64,000 bases of DNA from Streptacidiphilus sp. 4-A2 (GTDB taxonomy: Bacteria; Actinomycetota; Actinomycetes; Streptomycetales; Streptomycetaceae): NCBI GenBank assembly GCA_014284505.1, contig JAAFYY010000001.1, forward strand, positions 2,542,001 through 2,606,000. The letters are read 5' to 3'. How positions within the stretch are numbered: the stretch's first letter is position 1; every line of letters starts with the position of its first letter. Shown piece after piece: positions 18,713 to 28,276 of this stretch. Position numbers and translations under genes: made by a program. The notes beneath the pieces were generated by a model, which was not told the DNA's origin, made no database searches, and was given only the letters and a program-made list of their open reading frames with translations.

Positions 18713-19378
18713 TCATGCGCGGCCCGGAGGCAGTCCCTCCTGCAGGCGGCGCGGGAGGGTGCAGCCCGTCCACCGGCGAGCGGGGCAGGCGAGGCTGCAC
18801 CGGGTGGCAGGCCGATGGGAGCTCACCAACGTCACGCTCAAGGCTCTGCGAACAGCAGACGCACGGCCAGTCGAGGGAGCCGTTCGGATGGAGCGGCGCA
18901 CCCTTGCGCCGAGCGAGCCACCGGGTACGGCGCGGGGTACGGGGCGGAGTGTGAGGATGAGGAGGCCGGAGAGAGCTGTCAGCAGGCCGGCTGCTTCAGC
19001 GATGGCAGCAGCGGTCTTCTCGGGGAACCATGCGGGCTCGTACATGTTCGGCAGCGGGCCCAGCACGCCGACGTCGACATACCGGTACAGCAGCAGCGCG
19101 GCCAGCGCACTGGCCAGGACCAGTGCACTCAGCGCCCACACCGCCCGGACGGCCGCGACGATGATCATCAGCGCCGCGAAGGCGGAGACCCCGGCCTCGA
19201 CACGGAAGAGCGTGCCCTGGCTGATGTGGGTCCCGACCGCGTCGTAGGTGGATGCGAGATCGGCGTGGATGTAGGCGTCGACAGCCAGAGCGGCAGCGGT
19301 GAGCAATCGCAGCGTCCACCGCAACCACAGCAGCCGTCGCGGGTCGGACCGGGCAGTGGCCGAAATGGGAGAGGACAT
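18713..19378 (-). CDS. Integral membrane protein, four helices
   Basis: The ATG at 19378 is preceded by GGAAGG. The product shows hydrophobic helices at LRLLTAAALAVDAYIHADLA, VSAFAALMIIVAAVRAVWAL, SALVLASALAALLLYRYVDV and AIAEAAGLLTALSGLLILTL. The last 70 residues are basic and low in complexity and probably come from an undetected indel near 18920, so the true end may lie earlier than 18713. The topology resembles small DoxX-size membrane proteins but I cannot assign a family. Confidence 0.65.
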   Translation of the reverse strand: MSSPISATARSDPRRLLWLRWTLRLLTAAALAVDAYIHADLASTYDAVGTHISQGTLFRVEAGVSAFAALMIIVAAVRAVWALSALVLASALAALLLYRYVDVGVLGPLPNMYEPAWFPEKTAAAIAEAAGLLTALSGLLILTLRPVPRAVPGGSLGARVRRSIRTAPSTGRASAVRRALSVTLVSSHRPATRCSLACPARRWTGCTLPRRLQEGLPPGRA

Positions 19379-19843
19379 GGGGCGCCTTCCTGAGAGCCGG
19401 TAACAGCCGCGCACGGCCGCGCGGGCATCCGTACAGGTCGAGCGAACCGGGCCCGCCGGCGCCACGGCCGGCTGCCCCGGCAGGCCTGGTCGGCACCGGG
19501 TGCGGACCAGCCGCCGGCCCGAAGGCAGCTGGCCCGACTCCTCCACCCGGCTGTCAGTTGGTCATCGCGGCCCCTGCGAACATCGGCGAAGCCGAACGGG
19601 CCCGGAGGCTTCCTTGCGTGCCGTACCTGGGATACGCGCAGCGAGAGAGCGGGGTTCAGCGGCGGCTGCGGACGCCGTCGCCCCGGCACCCGGGGATCGG
19701 TCCGCCGACGCGCACCGTCCTCCGCCGGTTCTGCGGCCGGACACGGTCAGGGCCAGTACCACGGCCGCATCCGCCCCCGGGCGCCGGTACCAGCCCCCGG
19801 GGGCGGTCCAACGGGGGCCGACACCGGCGGCGCGGGCCCCGGG
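19379..19843. other. Noncoding gap
   Basis: I see no supported gene, RNA or repeat in this 465-bp stretch. Open frames on both strands are arginine- and proline-rich GC artefacts. Confidence 0.5.
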
Positions 19844-20422
19844 TCAGCCGACGATGGCCTCGACGATGCTGAAGCCGGCCAGCACCAGCATCAGGGCAGC
19901 GGCGACACGGCTGATCCAGACCATGGGGCTTGAGCAGGGTCTTGCCGCCGACGATCGCCAGGCCGCCCACTGCCCACAGGCCCAGCACCGCGCCCAGGCC
20001 CACGGCGAGCGGGTCGTGGTAGCGGGCGGCGAGGTTGGCGGTCATGATCTGGGTCAGGTCGCCGAATTCGGCGATCAGCACGACCAGGAAGCTGGTGCCC
20101 GCAACCTTGCGGAAGCTCGGTGCGGAGGGCTCGCGGCCGGGCTCGTGTTCCTCTTCCTCGTCCTTGTGAAGCAGCAGCATCCCCGCGCCGAACAGGAACA
20201 GGGCACCGACGATGGCCTGCAGGATGCGGTGCGGCAGCAGGGTGAGCAGGCTGCCGCGGCGACGGCCAGCGCCACATGGACGGCGAACGCGGCGGCAACT
20301 CCGGCGAAGACATAGCTGCCCCTGTAGCGGGTCCCCAGCATCAGGCTGGCCAGGGCTGTCTTGTCCGGCAGCTCGGCCAGGAAGATGATGCCGAAGGTAA
20401 TGGCGGCGATGGTCAGACTCAC
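19844..20422 (-). CDS. TMEM165/GDT1-family cation exporter (two compensating indels)
   Basis: GDT1 proteins move Mn2+/Ca2+ against protons across the membrane. The duplicated motif is present as AELPDKTALASLMLG near residue 17 and AEFGDLTQIMTANLA in the second half, separated by a His/Glu-rich loop (HKDEEEEHEPGRE). The helices end FSIVEAIVG. One G is missing near 20256 and one C is extra at 19925-19928 (GGGG on the + strand), leaving the total in frame at 193 codons. A yybP-ykoY-type aptamer lies upstream on the same strand, which fits control by manganese. Confidence 0.85.
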
Positions 20423-20499
20423 GGCAGGAATCGTCCTCGATCAGTCGGGTGCGCCGCACCGGGCAGCCCCTGTTTCCGGGAACGCTTCGGCACGGCAGC

Positions 20500-20640
20500 G
20501 ATGAACACTGCGGCCGAAGGTCTCACCGACACTCCCGCGCTCCGCCCCGGCGGTTCGCGCATGGTGCCCCGGGCGCCGGGCCCGCATCGCTGCGCGCCGG
20601 TATGTCGACGTTCCGGTGGGGGGCTACTCCCCTTCGATCG
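20500..20640 (-). ncRNA. yybP-ykoY (Mn2+) riboswitch candidate
   Basis: On the minus strand upstream of the GDT1 gene I read the aptamer hallmarks in order: GGGGAGTAGCC (20622-20632), GTCGACATAC (about 20603-20612), a long GC-rich variable arm, and GTCGGTGAGACCTTCGGCC (about 20513-20531). These match the conserved core of RF00080, whose ligand is Mn2+. Its position before a Mn/Ca exporter gene is the classical context. The exact 3' boundary and expression platform are not resolved. Confidence 0.8.
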
Positions 20641-20870
20641 CGACCAGCTTACCGGAGGTTGCCGCCGCCGGTATGCACGGCCAGCACGTGGCCGCCGGGC
20701 CGCCACGTGCTGGACCAGCGGGCCCGCTCGGGCTCCCGGCACAGCCCATGCGGAGCGGGACAGCCGTACCGCGACGGGCGCGGACCGTCCCAGGGGATCC
20801 CGCGAGTCGTGACGAGTCCTGCGGCGTCCGGTGGTCGTAGTGTCGGACCCGTCAACGAGGAGGGCTTCCG

Positions 20871-21435
20871 ATGCGCAGCGTGACCTATTCGATGGGCGTC
20901 TCGCTCGACGGCTACACCGTCGGGCCGGACGGCGGCTTCGACTGGACGGCGCCCGACGAGGAACTCTTTCGCTTCGTCACCGACGAGATCCGCGGGGTCG
21001 GGGTCCACCTGCTGGGACGGACGGCTGTACGAGACGATGCTGTACTGGGAGACCGCCGACCAGGATCCGTCCCTCGACGAGCCCATGCGTGAGTGGACCG
21101 CGCTCTGGAAGCCGCTGCCGAAGGTGGTGTTCTCCACCACCCTGGCGGCGGTGCAGGGCAACGCCCGGCTGGCCTCCGGCGGCCTGGCGGAGGAGATCGA
21201 GCGGTTGCGGGCCGAGCCGGCGGCGGGCGAAATCGCGATCGGCGGCGCGGCTCTCGCCGCCGAGGCGGCCGCGCTGGATCTGATCGACGAGTACCGGGCC
21301 AGGGTCTACCCGGTACTGGTCGGCGGCGGCACTCCGTTCTTTCCCCAGCACCGGCGCCGAGTGGATCTCGAACTCGTCGAGAACCGCACCTTCGGTTCGA
21401 AGGTCGTCTACCTCCGCTACCGGGTCGCACGCTAG
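20871..21435 (+). CDS. Dihydrofolate reductase/RibD_C family protein (one frameshift)
   Basis: The RibD C-terminal fold is shown by SVTYSMGVSLDGYTVGPDGG, PKVVFSTTLAAVQGNARLAS, EIAIGGAALAAEAAALDLID and VYPVLVGGGTPFFPQH. An additional base near 21020 (GGACGGACGG where GGACGGCGG is expected) splits it; 565 nt is one more than 188 codons. The ATG at 20871 has GAGGAG close upstream. Such proteins are NADPH-dependent reductases of unknown substrate and are common in actinobacteria. Confidence 0.88.
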
Positions 21436-21458
21436 CGCGCGTCCCGCACTGGGAGCGG

Positions 21459-21845
21459 TCAGGCACCGGCCCGCACCACGGTGGCCTCAGCGACCCGGGA
21501 CGGGGCCACCTGTGCCGCGGCGGGCTGCCGCTTGGTGGCCCCGGCCTTCGCGAGCCGGGCCTTGGCGGCCAGTACCCCGGTGCGGGAGATCAGCATGGCC
21601 ACGGACAGGAAGATGAGCGCGTCGGTGAGCGCGTCCACGGTGATGTGGTTGGCCATCCCCCACTGGACGAGCTGACTGCCGAACAGGTGGGTCGAGCCGT
21701 AGGCGAAGAAGAGACGGGCCCCCACCACCACGATCCAGACCAGCGCGTACAGCCAGCCGGCGTGAGAGGTGGCCTTCCTGGAGGCCGGGTCGTAGGAGAC
21801 CATCGCCAGCACAGCCAGGTTGGGCACAGGAACATTGACAGGCAC
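21459..21845 (-). CDS. Three-helix membrane protein
   Basis: I chose the GTG at 21845 because GGGAG lies 5 nt upstream. The 128-residue product has hydrophobic segments WLYALVWIVVVGARLFFAYG and ALTDALIFLSVAMLISRTGV, with a weaker first one (VPNLAVLAMV) and a basic Ala-rich tail. It resembles the C-terminal half of small DUF1453/CcdC-like membrane proteins, so it might be N-terminally shortened. No partner genes are adjacent. Confidence 0.55.
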   Translation of the reverse strand: MPVNVPVPNLAVLAMVSYDPASRKATSHAGWLYALVWIVVVGARLFFAYGSTHLFGSQLVQWGMANHITVDALTDALIFLSVAMLISRTGVLAAKARLAKAGATKRQPAAAQVAPSRVAEATVVRAGA

Positions 21846-22046
21846 GGTAACTCCCTTGGCAGGGCACCCGTTCCGGTGCGCCGACAGCCCAGGACTGCCC
21901 GCCCGACCGCCGACCCCGCATCGCCCGACCGGCCGCACCCACCATCCGAACCGGTGGACCCACCCCACCAACCGATCGGCTGTCCCTCCAGCACACCCGG
22001 CATCCGCAGACCGCCGGTCGGCGCGGTGACCGACCCGGTCGGCGGC

Positions 22047-23965
22047 TCAGCCGGTGGTGATCAGGCTCTGGGTGGAGCCGTCGGGCAGGCCGGCGATCGC
22101 GACGGTGGTGCTGGGCAGGGTGGGCGCGCCGTCGATGCCGCCCACCGGCCGGAAGCCCTGCCAGGTGCCCTGGGGGCTGCGGACGTTGTGGTAGGTGTTG
22201 CCGTCCTCGCCGACCGCCAGGATCTGGCTGGAACCGTCGGGCAGACCGGTGATGGCAACCGAGGTGGCCGTCATCGCTGCACCCGCGGGGCCGGACAGTG
22301 CTTGCCAGGGCTGCCAGCTTCCGTCGGCGCCGTGCACGGTGTGCCACACGGTGCCGTCCTCGGCGGTGGCCAGGATCTGCGTGGAGCCGTCCGGCGGGGC
22401 CGCGATCGCCAGCGCGCTGCCGGTGAAGGCGGCGGCGCCGTCCGCTCCGGGGACGGTCGACCAGCCGCTCCAGGTGCCCGAGGCCGCGCGTGTGTCCAGC
22501 TGCAAGGTGCCGTCGGGGCCGTAGGCCACCAGCTGGGTGGATCCGTCCGGCAGACCGGCCAGGGCGACCTTGGTGGCATGGAAGCGGTCCTGCCCCCACT
22601 GCCGGCCACCGGCGCCCAGCCCTGCCAACTGCCTTTGCTGTAACGGATGTTGTGGTAGACGTTGCCGTCGACCCCGATCGCGGCGAGCTGTGTGTCGCCG
22701 TCGGGCATGCCGGTGATGGCGCAGTCCGGACCGGAGAACGCGGGGGCGCCGTTGTAGCCGGAGACGGCCACCCAGCCCTGCCAGCTTCCGTCGGTGTAGC
22801 GGATGTTGTGGTAGATGGAGCCGTCCAGGCCGATGCCGATGGCCTGCACGGTGCCGTCGGGCAGGGCGGCCATGGCCGCGCGCGGGCCGTCGAAGGAGGG
22901 CGAGCCGTGTGCGCCGTCCAGCGGCTGCGGTGCACTCCAGCTGCCGTCGGTGGAGCGGCTGGTGGTAGAAGGTACCGGCCGGGATGGTGGGGTGTTGTCG
23001 GCGATGATCGCGTGCGCCAGGGTCCCCAGGGGCATGGTGCCGCTGTTCTGGTTGACGTCGTCGGTCATGACGATGTTCATGTGGTCGGCCAGCGTGGGGA
23101 AGCTCCAGTCGCCGGTCAGCTTCTGCAGCAGCTGGGGGTTGAGCTGGTCCTCCAGGTAGAGGAGGTAGTTGTTGGCGCGGGAGGACGGGATGGCGCCGAT
23201 GGCGGCCTCCAACTGGGCGAAGGCGGCGCCGGGGAGGGTGAGGCTGGGGTCGATGATGCCCTGGAGCACGAAGAACTTGCCGGCGTCGGTGCCCGGGTCG
23301 GCGGCCAGGGTCTGCTGGTCCAGGTTGATGGCGGCATCGAACAGCGGTTGGGGATCGGAGCCGGTGAGTGCCGACTTGAGGTAGTCCAGCCAGCTGGGGC
23401 TGGAGGCGACATAGCTGCCGCGGTCGGACTCCACCGTGCCCGGCCAGGCCCACGGGGCCTGCACGGTGGCGGCGTTGTCGATCAGGACGACGTGGCTGCC
23501 GGCGGCCATGTAGTCGTCGTAGGTGGACTGCGGTGTCAGCCCGGGCGCGGTGGCGAGGGCGTCGGTGCCGATCAGCTGGGCCAGGCGGTTGACCGCCTCG
23601 GCATCGTCGGCGGCGGCCTCCGCCGGGGCGGCGGCGGTGCTCAGCTGAATGACGACGATCTCGCGGGGGTGGGCGGCGATCCAGGCGGCGATGGCGTCCG
23701 CCTCTCCGGTCTGGCCGTCGGCGTCGAAGAAGAGGTCGCCGGAGGGTCCGCCGTGGTAGGCGTGCCACAGGCCGTTCTCCTTGCACAGCCGCAGATCCAG
23801 GTAGCGGGAGCCGGCGTTGAGCTGGTCGACGATCGAGCCGCTCTGGGTACGGGACATGCTGGCGGCCACCGCCGGGAAGTCCTTGGAAACGGTGTGTGCG
23901 GGAGCGGAGCCAGTGATACCAGCGCGCACGAACCGCCGCGCCACGGAAGGACCGCGACCGGTCAA
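22047..23965 (-). CDS. PI-PLC X-domain protein with lectin-like propeller repeats, 5'-truncated and frameshifted
   Basis: The first 300 residues form a phosphatidylinositol-phospholipase-C X barrel: IVDQLNAGSRYLDLRLCKEN, WHAYHGGPSGDLFF (second catalytic His), HPREIVVIQLSTAA and HVVLIDNAATVQAPWAWPG. About seven repeats of roughly 48 residues follow (GIGLDGSIYHNIRYTDGSW, AIGVDGNVYHNIRYSKGSW), resembling lectin or tectonin-like propellers. The signal peptide and the GTHDS-type first catalytic His expected at the N-terminus are absent; the frame simply begins 7 nt after the neighbour's stop. Frameshifts occur near 22990, 22955 and 22605. It is probably a damaged secreted phospholipase. Confidence 0.65.
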
Positions 23966-23971
23966 CCGGCC

Positions 23972-25315
23972 TCAGGAGCCGGTCCGGCGGCGGAAGCGGC
24001 CCAGCAATCCCCTTGCGCCCGAACGCACTTCGGGCACCTGGACGGGGTCGGGGGCCGCCGTGGGGTCGGGGGCCGGGCCGGCGGAGGCGGGTGCCGGTTC
24101 GGCGGGGGCGGCCGGGAGCGGGTCGAGCGTGATGCCACGGTCCCTGGCCGCCGCTCGCAGGTCGTCGGCGAGGACGCTGTCGCCGTGGGCGTCGGCCACC
24201 CGGAGTGCGCCCCGCAGGACGTCGCTCCACAGTGAAGCCGGCGGCTCTGCCCTGCCGTTGCGTTCCAGGCTCTCCAGGATGCAGTAACTCTCCAGCGCCA
24301 GCCGCATCGCCGCCGGGTTCGCGCCGGGCATCCCGGCGGCCAGGGCCGCGAGTTGGCGTACGTGCTCGACCGACGCCGCCCGGCCGGTCGTCGAGGGCGC
24401 CATCCGGAGCAGGTCCCGGCGCAGCCCCGCCGCCACCGCGAGCGCGGTCGGGTCCAGGGCGGCCGCCTCGTCGAGCGCCTGCCGGAGCGTGACCGGAACC
24501 CCCTCGGCGAGCAGCCGCTCCTCCACGGCGACCGCAGCCGGATCGAGCGTCGTCAACGCCCGCAGCGACGCGGCCTCTTCGGCCCGGCCCGCCGCGCGCA
24601 GGTGGACGTCCAGCCGGGCCAGCACCGCAGGGCGTACCTGGGGCTGCGAGGCGACCACGCTCAGCGCCCAGCGGTCGACCATCACCGCGTTGTCCCACTC
24701 CCCCGCCGCCGCCTCGACCCGCGCGGAGACGAACGCCGCGCCGAGTGCGTAGAACAGGTCCTCCGGCCGGATGCCGGTCGTCCTGCCCGCGTCCCCGTAC
24801 CGCGCGAGGGCCTGGCTCGCGCCGTCCAGGGCGGCCTGCGGGTCGCCGTACCGCAGCACCACCTCCGCCGCCAGCGCCAGCACGCGGGCCACGTCGAGCG
24901 CGTGCGGTCCCCCGGCGGCCTCCATCGCGCCGATCCGCGCGTATTCCGTGATCGCCCGGTCCACGTCCACCAACGCCGGCAGCCCGCGCCCCACCTCCCC
25001 GTACGCCCGCGCCCGCCGCACCCGGACGTCCGCCAGCTGCGCCCTGCGGTCGGCGTCCTGACCGTCGGCGCCTTCGTAGAGCCGCTCGGCCTCGTCCAGC
25101 ACCCCAACTGCCCTGTCCGCCCGGCCCAGTTCGAGCAGCGTCCCGGCCATTCCGTAGAGCAGCCCGGCCAGCTTCCCGTGCAACTCCGGCGTGAGGTGCT
25201 CCCGCAGCAGGGCCTCCGCCCGCCGCTCCAGCGCCAGAGCCTCCTCGGGGGCGCCCTTCTGCCTCGCCTCGACGGCCGCCCAGAAGTCCGCATCGACCCG
25301 CTCTTCCCAGTCCAT
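23972..25315 (-). CDS. TPR-like repeat protein, ~447 aa
   Basis: This is an intact, almost wholly helical protein with degenerate tetratricopeptide-like pairs (KLAGLLYGMAGTLLELGRAD, VRRARAYGEVGRGLPALVDV, DVARVLALAAEVVLRYGDPQ) and a proline/alanine-rich C-terminal tail ending LLGRFRRRTGS. No enzymatic motif or signal peptide is seen. The ATG at 25315 (DWEERVDADFW) is the likely start. It probably acts as a scaffold; the partner is not evident. Its stop lies 7 nt before the truncated PI-PLC frame. Confidence 0.7.
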   Translation of the reverse strand: MDWEERVDADFWAAVEARQKGAPEEALALERRAEALLREHLTPELHGKLAGLLYGMAGTLLELGRADRAVGVLDEAERLYEGADGQDADRRAQLADVRVRRARAYGEVGRGLPALVDVDRAITEYARIGAMEAAGGPHALDVARVLALAAEVVLRYGDPQAALDGASQALARYGDAGRTTGIRPEDLFYALGAAFVSARVEAAAGEWDNAVMVDRWALSVVASQPQVRPAVLARLDVHLRAAGRAEEAASLRALTTLDPAAVAVEERLLAEGVPVTLRQALDEAAALDPTALAVAAGLRRDLLRMAPSTTGRAASVEHVRQLAALAAGMPGANPAAMRLALESYCILESLERNGRAEPPASLWSDVLRGALRVADAHGDSVLADDLRAAARDRGITLDPLPAAPAEPAPASAGPAPDPTAAPDPVQVPEVRSGARGLLGRFRRRTGS

Positions 25316-25371
25316 GGGGCCAGCCAATCGCAGTGATTCGCCTGCGGCAAGCCTGTGTTGGCCCCCCGGGC

Positions 25372-26052
25372 TCAGCGGATGCCGCCCCAGGACGTCATCA
25401 GGCCGCCCTGGTAGGCGAGGGCGACCGCCTGCGCGCGGTCACGCGCACCGGCCTTGGCCAGGACACGCTTCATATGCGTCTTGACGGTGGACTCGGCCAC
25501 GATCAGCAGGTCGGCGATCTCCGCGTTCGAGTAGCCCTCGGCGGCCAGCCGGAGCACCTCGCGCTCGCGTGCGGTCAGCTGCGCCAGCCGCCGGTCCTGG
25601 ACGGCGGGCGCGGCCGGGCCCTGCTCCCCCCGGCCGGCGAGCTGGGCGACCAGGTCACGGGTGACGGCCGGGTCCAGCAGCGCCTCCCCCGCGGCCAGGG
25701 TCTGCACCGCGTCGATGAGGCGCTCGGGCGAGGCGCGCTTGAGCAGAAAGCCCGCGGCGCCGGCCCGCAGCGCACCCCACACGTACTCGTCGTGGTGGAA
25801 GGTCGTCAGCACCAGCACCCGCGTCGCCAGGCCTGCGGCGACGATCCGGCGGGTCGCCTCGACGCCGTCGATGCCGGGCATCCGCACATCCATCAGGACC
25901 ACGTCCGGTGCCAGCGTCCGGCACAGCTCGACCGCGAGCAGGCCGTCGGCCGCCTGGCCGACCACCTCGATGCCGTCCTCACTGCCCAGCACCAGCGCGA
26001 CGCCGGCCCGCAGCAGGGCGTCGTCATCGGCGACCACCACCCGGATCAGCAC
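25372..26052 (-). CDS. NarL/LuxR-type response regulator
   Basis: The 226-residue product has a receiver domain with the acidic pocket VVVADDDALLRAG, the phospho-acceptor in DVVLMDVRMPGIDG, the switch Thr in LTTFHHDEYVW and Lys in GFLLKRASPE. A LuxR helix-turn-helix follows: LTAREREVLRLAAEGYSNAE and LIVAESTVKTHMKRVLAKAG. The GTG start overlaps the TGA of the kinase gene (GTGCTGA), so the pair is translationally coupled. Candidate targets are the repeated GGGGTAC elements in the 27.3-27.5 kb intergenic region. Confidence 0.94.
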   Translation of the reverse strand: MLIRVVVADDDALLRAGVALVLGSEDGIEVVGQAADGLLAVELCRTLAPDVVLMDVRMPGIDGVEATRRIVAAGLATRVLVLTTFHHDEYVWGALRAGAAGFLLKRASPERLIDAVQTLAAGEALLDPAVTRDLVAQLAGRGEQGPAAPAVQDRRLAQLTAREREVLRLAAEGYSNAEIADLLIVAESTVKTHMKRVLAKAGARDRAQAVALAYQGGLMTSWGGIR

Positions 26053-27292
26053 GGGATCGGGAGCACGGCATGCAGCTGGAACCCGCCCCGTTCACCGCCC
26101 CGGTGCTCCACGCTGCCCCGAACATCGACACCCGCTCGCGCGCGATCCCCAGCAGCCCCCGCCCTGGGACATATCCGCCGGACGGGCCCAGCCCGTCGTC
26201 GCGGACCTCGATGTCCAGCATGTCCCCGTCGCGGCGGACCGTGACCTCGGCGCAGTTGGCCCGCCCGTGCTTCACGGTGTTGGTGAGGGCCTCCTGCACG
26301 ATCCGGTAGGCCGACATGTCGATGCTCCGCGGCAGCCTGCGGGCACCGGGGTCGATCCGGGCGGTGACCTGGATCCCGGCCTGCTCCATGCGTCCGACCA
26401 GCCTGGCCAGCTCACCGAGGCCGGGCTGGAGGCTCGGCCCGTCCGCGGCGGTGTCCGGCTCCGGCCCGGGCGTGCCGACCGGCGCCGGCCCGTCCGCGAC
26501 CGCGGCACAGGGTGCGACGGGTCCGCCCCGGCGCAGCAGCCCCAGCACCCGGTCCAGTTCGTCCAGCGCCTCCCGGCCGGTGTGCTCCATGCCCGACAGC
26601 AGCTCGCGGGTCTGCCGCGGATCCCGGTCGATGAGCCGCCGGGCGGCACCGGCCTGTACGAGCATCACATTGACGGTATGGCCGACGAGGTCGTGCAGCT
26701 CCCGGGCGATCCGGGCCCGCTCCGCCTCGACCACCCGCTGCCGCAGCTGCCGCCGGGCGGCCTCCCGCTCCTCCTGCCGCCGGGCCGTGCCGTACCCGAG
26801 TGCCCAGGCCAGCAGCCAGATGAACAGGGCCCCGGCGGGTATCACCGGGTAGGTGCGGGCGGAGCCGGTGAAGTACGCGGCCATGCCGAGGAACACGATG
26901 ACCGGCCCCAGCCGCGCCCGGCCCCGCGTCGCGTACAGGCCCAGCGAGTACAGGCCGATCAGGTTCGCGTACGGCGAGAGGGGGCTGGGCAGGACGAACA
27001 GGGCCTCCGCGGACATCGCCGCCGAACCGGCCAGGTAAGCCGTCAGCGGGGCCGTACGCCGCAGGGCCAGCGCGCCCGCCACGACCACGCTCAGGGCCAC
27101 GGCCTCCGGCATCCGGGCACCGATCCGCGGCGCCGCGCCGACCCGTTCGACCAGCATCGCCGTCAGGAACACCGCGGCCAGGGCGCGGTCGACCGCCGCC
27201 GCACCGGGCCGCACTCCGCGCCGGGCGGTGGCCCCCAGCGACCGCAGGCGCCCGGCCATGGTGCTGGTCCTGGCCGGGATCGGGCGAATCAT
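26046..27292 (-). CDS. NarL-family sensor histidine kinase (one frameshift at 3' end)
   Basis: Order: five or six membrane helices within residues 30-165 (VDRALAAVFLTAMLVERVG, AVALSVVVAGALALRRTAP, AGALFIWLLAWALGYGTA), a dimerisation/phosphoacceptor segment ARIARELHDLVGHTVNVMLV (HisKA_3), a disordered Pro/Ala insert, and a HATPase domain (DMSAYRIVQEALTNTVKHGR, EVRDDGLGPSGG, GRGLLGIARERVSMFGA). No extracytoplasmic sensor domain is visible, so it probably senses membrane or envelope state. One A is missing at 26080-26081; corrected, the protein ends FQLHAVLPIPC with a stop at 26046 overlapping the regulator start. Confidence 0.93.
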
Positions 27293-27376
27293 TGCAGCTC
27301 CGGGGGTCTGTCACCGCCGCGCGCGGTGCCGGTTCGGAACGATAGCGCTACCGGCCACGGCGTACATCGCCCTGTG

Positions 27377-27445
27377 GGGGTACGGCAGCTGTACCCCGGA
27401 CGGGGCAGGCGCCGCAGCCGCCCGCGCCGTACCCCCGCCGGGGTA
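27377..27445. promoter_or_regulatory. GGGGTAC inverted repeats between kinase and DUF2306 genes
   Basis: GGGGTAC (27377-27383) and GTACCCC (27391-27397) form a 7-7-7 inverted repeat; TACCCC (27430-27435) and GGGGTA (27440-27445) form a second, tighter one. Both lie in the divergent promoter region of the two-component operon and the DUF2306 gene and are candidate binding sites for the LuxR-type regulator. Confidence 0.5.
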
Positions 27446-27561
27446 GGCGGAACGACCCCGGCGAGGGGACGCGGCCCGCAGCGCCCGCTCCGTAGCGTCC
27501 TGGCCATGAACTTCCCTGCACCCAGCCATCTTTGCCCCCCTGCCAGTAGCAAGGGGGACCG

Positions 27562-28184
27562 GTGATGGCGGCCTCCGGTCTCCGCCGGTCCGGGTGGATC
27601 TCGATGACCGTCCTGGCCACCGCGACAGCCCTGATCGCCTCCCGCTACTTCACACTCGACCCCGCAACCTTCCTCCCGCAGCAGCGGGCGGTCTACCTCG
27701 CCCACCTCGCGCCGCTGCTGCTCCACATCAGCGGCGGCGTCCTGGCCCTGTCGCTGGGCCCCTGGCAGTTCTCGAACCGGCTGCGGACCCGCTACCCGGT
27801 GGTGCACCGGGCGATCGGCCGGGTCTACCTCGTGGGGGTCCTCGCGGCCGGGACCGGGGGCCTGCTGCTGGCCCCGAAGGACTGGTCGGCCCGATCGCGC
27901 CCCTGGGCTTCTCCGCACTCGCGGTCCTGCTCCTGGGCACCTCCACGGCGGCGTACGTCACCATCAGGCGGCGGTCGGTCGTCCGCCACCAGATCTGGAT
28001 GATCCGCTCCTACGCCCTGATCTTCGCCGCCGTCACCTTCCGCCTGTGGCTGACCGTCCTGCCGGCCGTCGGCCTGCCGTTCGACCAGGTCTACGGAAGC
28101 GGAGCCTGGACCTCCTGGCTGATCAACCTGCTGGTGGCGGAGCGGCTCATCGCCTCGCTCCAGCGTCGGCGCCGACCCAGTTGA
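27562..28184 (+). CDS. DUF2306 membrane protein (one frameshift)
   Basis: A four-to-six-helix protein: SMTVLATATALIASRYFTL, HLAPLLLHISGGVLALSLGP, RYPVVHRAIGRVYLVGVLAA and, after the shift, FSALAVLLLGTSTAAYVTIR, RSVVRHQIWMIRSYALIFAA. The histidines HISGG, VHRAIGR and VVRHQIWMIRSYAL are the conserved features of DUF2306. One G is missing at 27878-27880; 623 nt is one short of 208 codons. It is divergent from the two-component genes and a plausible target of theirs. The ATG could also be at 27565. Confidence 0.85.
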
Positions 28185-28276
28185 CGACACCGGCCGGACT
28201 CTGACCCGAGCAGCCTGCGGCCGAACCGCTCCCGACTGCCCCGTCCCCAACGCCCCACGGCTGAACCCGCACGAGT

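Noticed and set aside
22490..24235. 581-codon open frame on the plus strand
   Set aside because: Antisense to the PI-PLC/propeller gene, valine/glycine-rich, no recognisable domain or ribosome binding site.
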